Shown: in pieces, positions 33,330 to 42,513 of the stretch
How the letters are laid out: every line of letters begins with the position of its first letter
Numbering within the stretch: the stretch's first letter is position 1
Assembly (NCBI GenBank): GCA_041397825.1
Contig: JAWKVX010000002.1
Span: forward strand, 434,001 to 498,000
Length of the DNA stretch: 64,000 nucleotides
Source of the DNA: JANNSX01 sp041397825
GTDB taxonomy: Bacteria; Pseudomonadota; Alphaproteobacteria; Rhizobiales; Hyphomicrobiaceae
Reading direction: 5' to 3'
Notes under the pieces: generated by a model
Database searches by the model: none
Seen by the model: only the letters and a program-made list of their open reading frames with translations
Told to the model about the DNA's origin: nothing
Program-made: the position numbers and the translations under genes

Positions 33330-34418
33330 CTAACCTGCGGCTTGCTTTGGCGTCGGGGTCGAGACGGGCTCGGTACCGCGGGCCGCACCTCGCTCGCGCA
33401 TGTTGATGACGCGCTCGCGCGCGACCTCTTCCGGCGAGACACGCTCGAGCCACGCCTCCCGCCACCAGGAAATGTAGCCACGCGGGCAGAAGGCGCGCTT
33501 TCCCGTATAGAGAGACAGGCAATAGACGTTCTCGAGAATGGCCGCCGGCGTCTTCATGTGCCGCATGACACCTACCTCCTCGTCGATGAAACGCTCGACC
33601 ATGGCTTGGACCCGATAGGTCTTGCCGCAGAAGGGGACGAGCTCCGCATCGAAGAACATGCCGCGGTTCTTGCCGTCATAGGTCAGGGTCTCAAGGATCT
33701 GCTCGTGCGATTTGATGCGCACATAGTCGCCGGGCTTGAGGCCGAGTGTGCTCACCGGTGTCGGCTGCCCGTTCGGGATTTTGCCGTGACGGCGGGGAAA
33801 CGGCCGACCTCCGCGCCAAGCTTGGAACGAATCGTAGAGCTTGCGGGCACCGAAACGCTGGGCGTGGTGGCCTGCGACCTTCGAGAAGACGAGGAACACC
33901 ATGCCATCGAACAGCTCACGCAGAGTCTGATTGCCGGTCTGATAGCTCTTCCAGTAGGAACGGGCGTCCCACCAGCTGAGTGGCTTCGCGTAGCTCGTCA
34001 GAGCGGTCGCCTGGCAGGCATAGCGTGGCTCGCCATCGAGATCGGACTGGCGAGTCGCCGCGACGACATCCGCCTCCGTACACCCGGCTGAGGAGTTCGG
34101 TGGCTCCGCAGCGCCCTCGATGCCCTTGAGCCAGGCCGTATGCCAGAAGAACTGGCAGGCATTCTGACAACCACCATGCGCCGCACCGCTGCAGCGATTG
34201 CCGAGGTGAACGATATCCTTCGTCTGCAACGCTACATAGCGGCCCTGAACGGGGCCGCAGGTCTTGTGCGCGGAACTTGAAATGCGCATGCGACGACCGC
34301 AGAACTCGAGCATCTCCGGCATGAACGGCAGGCCATCGCGCCGGCCGGACTTGTCGAGGGTCGCTAGGATCTCCTCCTTGCTGCGGACCTCGATCCAATC
34401 ACCTGCGTGAGCCAACAT
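33330..34418 (-). CDS. Internally duplicated cysteine-rich protein of unknown function
   Basis: A 362-residue protein that I do not recognise as a named family. It is built from two related modules, about 6-101 and 230-327. Module 1 has GDWIEVRSKEEILATLDKSG, then EFCGRRMRI; module 2 has GDYVRIKSHEQILETLTYDG, then PFCGKTYRV. Each is closed by a Cys-containing stretch and a tryptophan motif: CQFFWHTAWL and ISWWREAWL. Module 1 also has CSGAAHGGCQNAC, which suggests metal binding. No signal peptide or helix is seen. The start at 34418 follows a GGGAGG site. It sits between a PIG-L deacetylase and a GT2 gene, so a role in sugar modification or scaffold assembly is inferred. Confidence 0.8.
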   Translation of the reverse strand: MLAHAGDWIEVRSKEEILATLDKSGRRDGLPFMPEMLEFCGRRMRISSSAHKTCGPVQGRYVALQTKDIVHLGNRCSGAAHGGCQNACQFFWHTAWLKGIEGAAEPPNSSAGCTEADVVAATRQSDLDGEPRYACQATALTSYAKPLSWWDARSYWKSYQTGNQTLRELFDGMVFLVFSKVAGHHAQRFGARKLYDSFQAWRGGRPFPRRHGKIPNGQPTPVSTLGLKPGDYVRIKSHEQILETLTYDGKNRGMFFDAELVPFCGKTYRVQAMVERFIDEEVGVMRHMKTPAAILENVYCLSLYTGKRAFCPRGYISWWREAWLERVSPEEVARERVINMRERGAARGTEPVSTPTPKQAAG

Positions 34419-34445
34419 GAAAGAACCTCCCAAGCTTCCGTCGGC

Positions 34446-35132
34446 TCACAGCTGAGGGCTTTCGCTCGCTCTGACCGCCGGTCCTGCACACACTTTCCGG
34501 GCGAAAAAGGCCTCCGCATACCGCTCCGGCGCTCGGCATTCCATGCCCCGCAGCCGCGCCAGGCCGCGGAACGTCTCTGCGTCGAACCAGTCCTTGGAGC
34601 GTTGCGTCCCGAAGACTCTCTCGAGCACGTCGACCTTGCGCTCGAGCATTGCGCTTCGCATCGGAATGTAGAAATTCGGCTGACCCAGATCGCCGTCCCA
34701 CTTCGGGATCTCATATTCGAGGATGAGATGGTCACGAAAGGCGTTCCAGGTGAGCCGGCAGATCTCGCGATGATCCTGGTGGGCGTCCTCGCGGCGATGC
34801 GTGAAGATGATGTCGGGGGTGACACGCGCCTTGAGCGATTCGATCCAGGCCTTCACCTCTGCGCCCTGATAGGGGAAGAAGCCGTCGCGAAATCTCTGAC
34901 AATCGACCTGCCGCCGGGCGGCTCCGCTGAGCACCGCCTCCGCGCCTGCCATCGCCTCGTCGTAGCGTGGACCGATCGCGCTTGCCACGCACCACGTGAC
35001 ATCGACCTCGACTCCGGCGGCGATCAATCCCATGACGGTCGCGCCGGCACCGATCTCGATGTCGTCCGAATGCGCGCCGAGACAGAGGATCGTCAGGCTA
35101 CGCCCCGGAGGTGGCAAGAGCAGGGGCATCAT
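34446..35132 (-). CDS. PIG-L family deacetylase
   Basis: A 228-residue zinc-dependent deacetylase of the LmbE/MshB group. The first zinc motif is LGAHSDDIEIGAG (AHxDD) near residue 19, and the second, HRREDAHQDHREI, near 112 has the HxxxH ligands. It would remove an acetyl group from an amino sugar or nucleotide sugar. It lies 10 bp after the cytidylyltransferase gene and 27 bp before the cysteine-rich protein gene, so it belongs to the sugar-modification operon. Confidence 0.88.
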   Translation of the reverse strand: MMPLLLPPPGRSLTILCLGAHSDDIEIGAGATVMGLIAAGVEVDVTWCVASAIGPRYDEAMAGAEAVLSGAARRQVDCQRFRDGFFPYQGAEVKAWIESLKARVTPDIIFTHRREDAHQDHREICRLTWNAFRDHLILEYEIPKWDGDLGQPNFYIPMRSAMLERKVDVLERVFGTQRSKDWFDAETFRGLARLRGMECRAPERYAEAFFARKVCAGPAVRASESPQL

Positions 35133-35142
35133 GGGCCTGGAC

Positions 35143-35943
35143 TCACTCCGCAGCCATGCGTGTCGCCAGTGACTCGGTGCGGTTCCAGGGCATCCGGCCC
35201 TGCTCGACCATCTCCTCGAGGACTTGCCGGTCGCGGAGCGTATCCATCGATCGCCAGAAGCTCTGATGCTTGTAGGCCAGCAGCTCGCCCTTCTCGATCA
35301 GCCGCGCGAACGGCTCGACGACAAGTTCTTCGTCCTTGCGCATGTAGTCGAAGATCTCGCGGCGAAAGATGAAGAAGCCGCCGTTGATCCAGAGGTCGGA
35401 GCGCTCGGCGGACCGCATCCCGACGACGTGCTTGTCGTCGGCGATCTCAGCCAGGTGGAAGGTCACCGGCGGACGCACCGCGAGGAAGCAGGCGATCTTA
35501 CCCGAGCGCTTGAAGTCGTCGACCATGGCATCGAGATCGACATCGGAAAGGCCGTCGCTGTAGTTGGCGAGGAACATCTCCTCATCCTGGACCTGGTTCC
35601 GGACCGCCCAGAGCCGCTGGCCGATATTCCGCCAGATGCCCGTGTCGATCATGGTTACGCGCCAATCATTGGCCGGCCGGCCGAGGAGCTCGACCTTCCC
35701 GCCGCTACCCGTGACGACGCAATCGCTGAAGATTTCAGGTCGATAGCCGAGGAAGAATTCCTTGATGACGTTGGCCTTGAAGCCGAGGCAGAGTGTGAAG
35801 TCGCGGTGGCCGTAGGAGCTGTAGTAGTTCATGATGTGCCAGAGCATGGGCTGGCTGCCGACTGGAATCATCGGCTTGGGAATGGCTTCAGAATATTCGC
35901 GTATGCGAGTCCCGAGGCCGCCACAGAACAATACCACCTTCAT
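35143..35943 (-). CDS. Sugar-1-phosphate nucleotidyltransferase (glucose-1-phosphate cytidylyltransferase-like)
   Basis: A 266-residue enzyme of the RfbF group. MKVVLFCGGLGTRIREYSEA holds the nucleotide-binding loop, IPKPMIPVGSQPMLWHIMNYY near 21 and VTMIDTGIWRNIGQRL near 95 are RfbF landmarks, and the metal Asp is in FLANYSDGLSDVDL near 125. The late WINGGFFIFRREIFDYM and FWRSMDTLRD segments agree. The expected product is CDP-glucose or another CDP-hexose. It is first in the long minus-strand operon and has a GGGAG site upstream. Confidence 0.85.
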   Translation of the reverse strand: MKVVLFCGGLGTRIREYSEAIPKPMIPVGSQPMLWHIMNYYSSYGHRDFTLCLGFKANVIKEFFLGYRPEIFSDCVVTGSGGKVELLGRPANDWRVTMIDTGIWRNIGQRLWAVRNQVQDEEMFLANYSDGLSDVDLDAMVDDFKRSGKIACFLAVRPPVTFHLAEIADDKHVVGMRSAERSDLWINGGFFIFRREIFDYMRKDEELVVEPFARLIEKGELLAYKHQSFWRSMDTLRDRQVLEEMVEQGRMPWNRTESLATRMAAE

Positions 35944-36227
35944 GCCGATCTCCCGGTTTCATTCTCGTTCACGGGCTTTGATCCAGCCAGCCGGACCACA
36001 TCATTGCGAGCGGGGGATTTGATCGTCATCCAGTCGGCAAGTTCTCTTGGGGTATGCCCGCCCCGAAGTGCCGGTCCGTCGCACAAAAACTCTACGCCGC
36101 ACTCTGCTCCGGTACGAAGCTTCAATTCGGCTGAGACATCGACAGATTGAGGGGTGCGGTTACCTACTTGGTGGTACTTTCAATCGGCGGTTCCTGGCGG
36201 CATCCTGAATGCTGCAGGAGGACCACC
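35944..36227. promoter_or_regulatory. 284-bp divergent promoter region of the polysaccharide modification genes
   Basis: This gap separates the long minus-strand operon (from 35943) and the plus-strand pair (from 36228). A strong GCAGGAGG site stands 5 bp before the plus-strand gene. A 61-codon TTG-initiated frame on the minus strand looks like chance. No convincing -35/-10 pair or repeat was seen. Confidence 0.4.
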
Positions 36228-36833
36228 ATGAAGTTTACCGAAACCCGCCTGAAGGGGGCCTATATCGTCGACATCGAGCGGCGGGAGGACACGCGCGGAT
36301 TCTTTGCTCGCGAGTTCTGTCAGCACGAGTTCGAGGCGCTCGGGCTCAAGCCGCTGATCGCCCAGGCCAACCTGGCCTACAGCGTCAAGAAGGGCACCTT
36401 GCGCGGCATGCATTTCCAATACCCGCCTGCGGCCGAGACAAAGCTCGTTCGCTGCGTACGGGGGGCCATTCTCGATATCATCGTCGATCTGAGGCCAGAG
36501 AGCCCGACCTTCCTCGAACATGTCTCGGTCGAGCTCAACCAGGACAACTGGCGGGCCCTCTACGTGCCGGAGCGCTTTGCACATGGATACCAGACGCTGA
36601 GCGAGGAGACCGTGACGAGCTATCATTGCGGAGAGTTCTACACACCGGCGACGGAAGGCGGGCTGCTGCACGACGATCCCGATCTGAAGCTCAGTTGGCC
36701 GATGCCGGTGGCCGCCATCTCGGAAAAGGATCGCGCGTTCAAGACCTATCGGGAGGTATCGGCGGAGCTGAAGCGGCGGATGAGCATCGCCATTAGTGGC
36801 ATGCCAATGCAACTCACTGCGGCCAACAGCTAG
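36228..36833 (+). CDS. dTDP-4-dehydrorhamnose 3,5-epimerase family protein (RfbC-like)
   Basis: A 201-residue cupin-fold epimerase. EDTRGFFAREFCQHEFEALG near 22, AYSVKKGTLRGMHFQYPP near 50 (catalytic His region), KLVRCVRGAILDIIVDLRPES near 72 and ERFAHGYQTLSEETVTSYHC near 113 are all family landmarks. It should epimerise or isomerise a 4-keto-6-deoxy nucleotide sugar. No rfbA, rfbB or rfbD gene of the dTDP-rhamnose pathway is in the window, so with the cytidylyltransferase a CDP-linked substrate is more likely. The start follows a strong ribosome-binding site. Confidence 0.88.
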   Translation: MKFTETRLKGAYIVDIERREDTRGFFAREFCQHEFEALGLKPLIAQANLAYSVKKGTLRGMHFQYPPAAETKLVRCVRGAILDIIVDLRPESPTFLEHVSVELNQDNWRALYVPERFAHGYQTLSEETVTSYHCGEFYTPATEGGLLHDDPDLKLSWPMPVAAISEKDRAFKTYREVSAELKRRMSIAISGMPMQLTAANS

Positions 36834-36853
36834 TCACGGAAAGGAGCGACGGC

Positions 36854-38188
36854 ATGATCCTCGTGGATACGGCCCTCAGGGTCCGTGAAGAGGCCGGCAA
36901 GCCAATCCGTATCGGTCTCATCGGGGCCGGTTTCATGGGGCAGGGCCTCACCAATCAGATCCTCAACAGCATCGCCGGCATGACGGTGGTCGCGATCTAT
37001 AATCGTGACCCGGAACGGGCCCGGAAAGTGTTTCGCTACAGCGGCCGGGAGGACATCGCCACGGTCGAGACGCAGGCGGACCTCGACAAGGCCGTCGAGA
37101 CGGGACGGGCCGTCGTTACGGCGGACCCCATGCTGATCGCGCGGTCGCCGCTGGTCGACGTCATCGTCGACGTCACCGGCGCCGTCGAGCTCGGTGCGCA
37201 CGTGACGCTCGAGGCGTTCGCGCATGGCAAGGACGTCGTGCTGATGAATGCCGAGATCGATGCCACGATCGGCCCCATCTTGCAGTGCTACGCAGACAAG
37301 CACGGTGTGATCCTGTCGGCCTGCGAGGGAGACGAGCCCGGCGTGCAGATGAACCTCTACCGCTGGGTCAAGGGCATGGGGCTGATTCCGCGGGTGATGG
37401 GCAACATCAAGGGCCTTCAGGATCCTTATCGCACGCCCGAGACGCAGAAGGGGTTTGCCGAGCGATGGGGACAGAACCCCGCTATGGTGACCAGCTTCGC
37501 CGATGGCTCGAAGATCAGTTTCGAGCAATCGATCGTCGCCAATGCCACCGGCTTCAAGGTCGCCTCTCGCGGCATGTCGCGAGGGCGTGAGTATCGTGGC
37601 GATGTCATGAAGATCGGCGAGCTCTACGATATCGACATGCTGCGCGGCGTCGGTGGCATCATCGACTATGTCGTGGGTACGCCGCTGACCAAGGTCTATT
37701 GCCTCGCCGAGCATCCGGACCCGAAGCAGCAGCACTATCTCAACCTCTACAAGATGGGTGAAGGGCCGCTCTACTCCTTCTTCGTGCCCTATCATCTCGT
37801 GCATTTCGAGGTTCCCAACGCGATCGCCCGAGTCGTCCTTTTCCGCGACAACGTCGCTCGCCCGATCGCGGGGCCGGTCGTCGAGGTGTGCGCGGTGGCA
37901 AAGCGCGACCTGAAGGCGGGTGAGACGCTCGACAGCTACGGCATGTTCATGACTTACGGCGAGGCAGTGAACACCGAGGAGATGTCGGAGCGCCGCTACT
38001 TGCCTGAAGGGCTGGTCGAGGGCTGCCGACTTCGCCGCGACATCAAGAAGGACGCGGTTCTGACCTACGACGACGTAACCTTGCCATCCGGTCGCCTGGC
38101 GGATCGCCTGCGCGCCGAGCAGTATCGCCATTTCCGCGGCGAGAGCTGGCTGGACGACTATTTGGTGGCGTCGCAAGTGGCCGCGTGA
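36854..38188 (+). CDS. NAD(P)-binding oxidoreductase with C-terminal SAF domain
   Basis: A 444-residue protein. IRIGLIGAGFMGQGLTNQIL near 18 is the Rossmann motif, resembling homoserine dehydrogenase, and VDVIVDVTGAVELGAHVTLE near 98 and LMNAEIDATIGPIL near 130 follow it. The C-terminal RDLKAGETLDSYGMFMTYGE and DIKKDAVLTYDDV are the SAF (antifreeze-like) domain. Such fusions occur in surface-sugar loci, but their reaction is not established; reduction or side-chain addition on a nucleotide sugar is a guess. It lies 20 bp after the RfbC-like gene. Confidence 0.82.
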   Translation: MILVDTALRVREEAGKPIRIGLIGAGFMGQGLTNQILNSIAGMTVVAIYNRDPERARKVFRYSGREDIATVETQADLDKAVETGRAVVTADPMLIARSPLVDVIVDVTGAVELGAHVTLEAFAHGKDVVLMNAEIDATIGPILQCYADKHGVILSACEGDEPGVQMNLYRWVKGMGLIPRVMGNIKGLQDPYRTPETQKGFAERWGQNPAMVTSFADGSKISFEQSIVANATGFKVASRGMSRGREYRGDVMKIGELYDIDMLRGVGGIIDYVVGTPLTKVYCLAEHPDPKQQHYLNLYKMGEGPLYSFFVPYHLVHFEVPNAIARVVLFRDNVARPIAGPVVEVCAVAKRDLKAGETLDSYGMFMTYGEAVNTEEMSERRYLPEGLVEGCRLRRDIKKDAVLTYDDVTLPSGRLADRLRAEQYRHFRGESWLDDYLVASQVAA

Positions 38189-38358
38189 AGCCGGATGGAA
38201 ACCAAATCGCTGACAGATGCCATTCCGGTTCGAGGGCAGCGGAGTTTCCCGGACGTGCCTCATGCCTGCCTTCCAGAATTGGAAAGCCGGCAGGGGGCAG
38301 GGTCCGCTGGATAAGTACGGCCGCGCTCGCGACTGAGGGAGCGCAACAAGCAAGAAAT

Positions 38359-38386
38359 GCCCCCGCACGAGAGATCATGCGGGGGC
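38359..38386. terminator. Strong bidirectional terminator hairpin
   Basis: GCCCCCGCA, 10-nt loop, TGCGGGGGC: a perfect 9-bp stem between the convergent oxidoreductase and epimerase genes. On the minus strand it is followed by CATTTCTT, a modest T-run, so it suits the epimerase transcript best. Confidence 0.7.
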
Positions 38387-38399
38387 GACGATAACCCGT

Positions 38400-39443
38400 C
38401 TAGGCGGCGGCGGCTTGTATCTCCCGGAGATCGGTCGAGAGTTTGCCGCCGGCGATGAGCTGTTTGATATGGGCGATCCGCTGATAGCGGGGCCCCTCGA
38501 ACTCATCCAGAGTCAGTCCGGACCTCAGATAGGCCTGATACAGCTGCTCGGCCCCCTTGCGGGCATCCCACTGCGGCTTGAAGGCCGGCAGCGCCTTGGC
38601 GATCTTCTCGAAGGTGACGCGGTAGGAACGCTTGTCCGGGCCGCTGTCCTCCGCGTACTCGATGCGGCAGCCGGGCACCACCTCGGCGACGATCTCGGCA
38701 ATGTCGCGTATCTGGTAATTGTGCGCCGACTGGCCGACATTGAAGGCCTGATTGTGCACGGCCTCCTTGGGCGCCTCCAGAGCGGCGAGGAATGCGCGTG
38801 AGATATCCTCGATGTGCACGATCGGCCGCCACGGCGTGCCGTCCGATTTGAGGTAGATGAGTTTCTTGGTCACCGCCCAGGCGACGAGGTTGTTGAGGAC
38901 GAGATCGAAGCGCAGCCGCGGCGAGACGCCATAGGCCGTTGCTGGCCTGAGGAAGACCGGAGTAAAGGAGTCGTCGGCGAGCTTGCTGACATCCTGCTCC
39001 GTCCGCACCTTCGAGATGCCGTAGGGGGTGAGCGGATTGAGCGGGCAGGTCTCGTCGACCGGGCGATCGCCGGCGAGTCCATAATTGCTGCAGGAGGAGG
39101 CGAACAGGAACCTCTTGGCACCGGCCTCCTTGGCCGCCCGGGCCACCCGGACGCTTGCCAGGTGGTTAATGTCATAGGTGAGGTCAGGATTGAGGTCGCC
39201 CAGCGGATCATTCGACAGGGCCGCCAGGTGAATGACAGCGTCGAAGCCCTCGAGGTCCTTGGCAGTCAGATCACGCATGTCCTTGCCGATATTGGTTACC
39301 GGCAGGATCGAGCCGCCTTCGGCGTAGGTGCAGCGTTGGTAGAGATTGGTGTCGCAACCCGTGACGTCGTGTCCCGCCTTTGCAAGAAGCGGAACCATCA
39401 CCGTGCCGATGTAGCCGAGATGGCCGGTAACGAGAACATCCAT
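38400..39443 (-). CDS. NAD-dependent epimerase/dehydratase (extended SDR)
   Basis: A 347-residue extended SDR. VTGHLGYIGTVMVPLLAKAG at the start is the cofactor motif, VIHLAALSNDPLGDL near 72 and the YGISK active site near 145 follow. WRPIVHIEDISRAFLAALEAP near 205 is typical of nucleotide-sugar epimerases and reductases. The ATG at 39443 begins directly with MDVLVTG; the longer frame is intergenic. It may act on the CDP- or other nucleotide sugar made by its neighbours. It is transcribed toward the plus-strand pair, from a separate promoter in 39444-39658. Confidence 0.85.
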   Translation of the reverse strand: MDVLVTGHLGYIGTVMVPLLAKAGHDVTGCDTNLYQRCTYAEGGSILPVTNIGKDMRDLTAKDLEGFDAVIHLAALSNDPLGDLNPDLTYDINHLASVRVARAAKEAGAKRFLFASSCSNYGLAGDRPVDETCPLNPLTPYGISKVRTEQDVSKLADDSFTPVFLRPATAYGVSPRLRFDLVLNNLVAWAVTKKLIYLKSDGTPWRPIVHIEDISRAFLAALEAPKEAVHNQAFNVGQSAHNYQIRDIAEIVAEVVPGCRIEYAEDSGPDKRSYRVTFEKIAKALPAFKPQWDARKGAEQLYQAYLRSGLTLDEFEGPRYQRIAHIKQLIAGGKLSTDLREIQAAAA

Positions 39444-39658
39444 GATTTTGTCGTCCTTCGTAAGAGTGCATGGGCCAGTTCCGGGCGGCTGGTGCGCCAA
39501 AGCGGCCCGGCCGGAATCTTCCGATGGTGACGCTGCCACGCACCCTCTCGAGGGTCGAGTCGGCCAATAGCGGTAGCGGAATCACCCTTTCGGTCGGGTC
39601 GGGGCCCGCGTCGCGTCGGCTGGTTGAGCCGCATGGTCCGCGGTGGCGGTCCTGACCG

Positions 39659-41905
39659 TCAGATCCGTGAGCGGAGGATGGTGACCCGCCGGGGGGTCGA
39701 CGAGGCGGCGAGGTTGACTGCCGCCATGTCTTTGCTCGCGACCGCCTCGGCGGGAGCGCCGTCAACGAAAGCGGCGACAATCCGCTCATCAGCGGCCAAG
39801 GGCACCTTCAACCAATCACTGGCCCGATCGGCGGGAGGCAGCGTCGCCATGATGGTCTCGGGGGTGACGCTGAGGTGCGTCAGCCGGCCTCTGGCCTTGA
39901 CGATCAGGAGCGGGCGGCCGTGCCGAAGGAGCGAGGTCGTGCCGTTTCGTCGCTCGACGGTCACCCGGCCGAGCGCCGTCGCGATGGGGCCGAGCGTTTC
40001 GTCTGCACCATCGAGGCCGAGCGACAGGCCATCGAAAGGCGAGATATCGAGCGTCTCGGAGACCGTCATCAAGGGTAGCAAGGCCGTCCAGCTGTAGAAG
40101 GGATCGGTGTCGAGTTGGTCGAGGCCCTCGCCGGTCAGGGCGTTGTAGTTCTCCGGTGCGAGTCGGAGCGACTGCCAAGAGGTCTCGAACAGCTGACGTG
40201 TCTTGGAAGCGAGTCGCCCGGCGGCGGCGACCTCTCCTGCTCGCTTCAGCCCGTGCCAGGTGAGCCAGCAGAGGATGGGCCAGATACGACCGCGCCAATA
40301 GACGTTGTCCTTGGCCGCGGGATCGTCCTTGGCGACAGACGGGATGACCCAGTCGCCGCCAAAGGTCCTCGGGTTCTCGAGATGTGTCAGCAGGTGGGCG
40401 ATCTGTTCCTTGGAGGCGGCCGCCGCCAACATTGGCAGGAATGAGGTCGGGGTCAGGCTCTCGACGAACTTGCCGGACCAGAGGCGGTTGGCGAAGATCT
40501 TGCGCCGATCGTCCCAAAGCTCGGTTCGGATGAGGTTGCGGAGCCGGTCGGCGTCGCGTCGGTGCGAGGCCGCAGCCTCGGTCTGGCCGAGCGCCTCGGC
40601 CATGCGGCCCAGCATCTCGCAATCGAGTGCGGCGAAGCAATTCAGTCCGACATCCTCGCTGTCGAGCGTCCGGCTTGCCTCGTGCCACCGCGCCTCGTCG
40701 TGCATCGGCGAGTTGTCCATGAAGGACTCGTCCTTGGCGGCGAGCTTCGTGCCGACATAGAGCCCCCGGCCGACGGGCGACGAGCCGTATTCGAGCAGGC
40801 CGTTGTCGTTGCCGTCCCGAACTCGTCGGAGCCAGTCATTGTTGGCGGCGAGCACGGGGTAGCTCTCCTCGAGAAGGGACAAGGCGCCGGTTCGCAGGTA
40901 GAGTTGCCAGGTGATGAAGGCGACGAGCGGCGCCTGGGTCCGGTCGACCCAGGCGTCGTTTCCCGTGATGAGGCAAGGCAGATTGCCCTCGGGCGTCTGG
41001 CCAAAGAGGACGACGGCTAGATTCTCCCGCGCCTGCTCGGGGTCGAACAGCGAGGCGAGCAGCGCGTTGATCGCCGTGTCGTTGAGCCAGAAGCCGAAGC
41101 CGCCGAACTTCTTCAGGTCCCAGTTCCGGCTGCAGGTCGTGTAGGGCCGGTGATTGACGCTGTCCCAGACGGTGTTCCAGCCGACGATGTCGCGCACGGC
41201 GCGAAGCGCCTGCTGCGTCGGCTCGGCCGGACTCTCGGGCTCGGCGGCCGGCGTCTCGAGCGCCGCCACGACCCTGGAGCGGGCGATATCGGGCCGGTCG
41301 GCAATGGCGATCGAGAAGCGGTTCTCCGCCGCCTCCTCGAGATTGAAGCGGAGCGCCAGCACTGGCGCGGTCTCGGCGCGGCTGTCGAGATACCAATAGC
41401 CGCGGGTCTTGTACTCTTCCGTGAGCGCTGCGATCGACTCGTGGCCGGTGACGAGCAGCGGTGCCTTCTCGGCCTTGAGGGCGATGGTGCGCGGTCCGTG
41501 CACGAGGCTGGCGATGCCAGTCACGGGATCGTAGGACCATTCATCGCCCTGGTCCGAGGACAGAGCGAGGATCACCCAGAACCTGAGGGCCCATTCACCA
41601 TGCGCCTTCGTCCGCCAACGACCTTCGAGGGCATAGGGATCGCCATCTCGATGCCACAGCCATTCAAGTTCGGTGCCGGCGTGTGAGAAGGCAATCTCCA
41701 CATGCGAGCCGTCGGTCGCATGTGGACCGAGCACGACATCCGCCCCGGGGCCGATGGTGCGCGCGATCGTCTGCGCAGCGGAATAGACGATTGGTGTCAC
41801 GCGGACACCGAGCGGCTTGAAAATCATCTCCAGATAATTGTCGGCCGCCCAGCTGTTCCAAGCGCGGGATACGGCGACGCTGGGGGTTTCGAGAATGGAG
41901 GTCAT
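39659..41905 (-). CDS. GH63-like glucosidase
   Basis: A 748-residue (alpha/alpha)6-barrel glycoside hydrolase. No signal peptide is seen, so it is cytoplasmic. KKFGGFGFWLNDTAINALLAS near 270, LLEYGSSPVGRGLY near 372, MHDEARWHE near 398, and the GH63 hallmark NVYWRGRIWPILCWLTWHGL near 562 place the active site. It should hydrolyse an alpha-glucoside or alpha-mannoside such as a glucosylglycerate-type solute. It overlaps the isochorismatase-like gene by 4 bp and ends a six-gene operon with an ABC importer, so its substrate may be imported. Confidence 0.8.
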   Translation of the reverse strand: MTSILETPSVAVSRAWNSWAADNYLEMIFKPLGVRVTPIVYSAAQTIARTIGPGADVVLGPHATDGSHVEIAFSHAGTELEWLWHRDGDPYALEGRWRTKAHGEWALRFWVILALSSDQGDEWSYDPVTGIASLVHGPRTIALKAEKAPLLVTGHESIAALTEEYKTRGYWYLDSRAETAPVLALRFNLEEAAENRFSIAIADRPDIARSRVVAALETPAAEPESPAEPTQQALRAVRDIVGWNTVWDSVNHRPYTTCSRNWDLKKFGGFGFWLNDTAINALLASLFDPEQARENLAVVLFGQTPEGNLPCLITGNDAWVDRTQAPLVAFITWQLYLRTGALSLLEESYPVLAANNDWLRRVRDGNDNGLLEYGSSPVGRGLYVGTKLAAKDESFMDNSPMHDEARWHEASRTLDSEDVGLNCFAALDCEMLGRMAEALGQTEAAASHRRDADRLRNLIRTELWDDRRKIFANRLWSGKFVESLTPTSFLPMLAAAASKEQIAHLLTHLENPRTFGGDWVIPSVAKDDPAAKDNVYWRGRIWPILCWLTWHGLKRAGEVAAAGRLASKTRQLFETSWQSLRLAPENYNALTGEGLDQLDTDPFYSWTALLPLMTVSETLDISPFDGLSLGLDGADETLGPIATALGRVTVERRNGTTSLLRHGRPLLIVKARGRLTHLSVTPETIMATLPPADRASDWLKVPLAADERIVAAFVDGAPAEAVASKDMAAVNLAASSTPRRVTILRSRI

Positions 41906-42513
41906 GGGTGCCAGTGCTCCACGAGCGAGGCGGTATCAGTGACCTCGACCTGTCGGTCGAAGCGGGGAATGACGTGAGCGAGTGTTGCCTCGTGCGAAGC
42001 GGGATCGCTCGAGGCGATGGCGTCCGCGACGAGGATGATGCGATAGCCGCGATCGATGGCACCGAAGAGGGTGGAAAGAACGCAGACGTCGGTCTCGACA
42101 CCGGTGAGGATCAACGTCGCGGCCTTGAGCTCTTGCAGCATAGGCTCGAGCGATGGAGCATCGAACGCGGAGTAGCCGAGCTTGTCGAGCACCTGACCGG
42201 GCGGCACGAAGCGGCGGAGTTCGGGCACGAGATCATAGAGATCCTCGTCGTTCCGGTCGGCGAGCACGCTATGCCAACGCTGATAGTAGGTCTGCCACTG
42301 TCCCTTGGCGTGCTCGATCTGCAACGGGGCGCGGAAGCGTGTGAAGATGTTGCGGTCCGGCGCCTTGGACGAGATCCGCACGATCGCAGGCGTGACATCG
42401 ACGACGCCGGGCGTATGCCATTCGGTGGCCTCGCCGAACAAGCGCTGCATGTCGATGCACAGATGCACGGCCTCGCGACCGAGTGGACCAAAGGGGAGCG
42501 GCTGACGGTTCAT
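41902..42513 (-). CDS. Isochorismatase-like cysteine hydrolase
   Basis: A 203-residue cysteine hydrolase. The D-K-C triad is visible: Asp in HLCIDMQRLF near 21, Lys in VLDKLGYSAF near 110, and Cys in GVETDVCVLSTLF near 142. Such enzymes cleave amides (nicotinamidase, biuret hydrolase, ureidoacrylate hydrolase) or vinyl ethers. It overlaps potA-like and GH63 genes by 4 bp on each side, so all three are translationally coupled. The substrate is unknown; in this context an amide-linked imported compound is plausible. Confidence 0.85.
   Translation of the reverse strand: MNRQPLPFGPLGREAVHLCIDMQRLFGEATEWHTPGVVDVTPAIVRISSKAPDRNIFTRFRAPLQIEHAKGQWQTYYQRWHSVLADRNDEDLYDLVPELRRFVPPGQVLDKLGYSAFDAPSLEPMLQELKAATLILTGVETDVCVLSTLFGAIDRGYRIILVADAIASSDPASHEATLAHVIPRFDRQVEVTDTASLVEHWHP

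Noticed and set aside
35940..36125. 61-codon minus-strand frame overlapping the cytidylyltransferase start
   Set aside because: It begins with TTG, has no ribosome-binding site and no recognisable sequence, and lies in a divergent promoter region.
20026..36177. Octamer GGTGGTAC at 20026-20033 and 36170-36177 as a shared polysaccharide-locus operator
   Set aside because: The match ends after eight bases and the flanks and spacing differ, so chance is likely.
36830..38368. 512-codon open frame on the minus strand
   Set aside because: It is exactly antisense to the SAF-domain oxidoreductase, whose translation is clearly protein-like. High GC content produces long antisense frames throughout the window.
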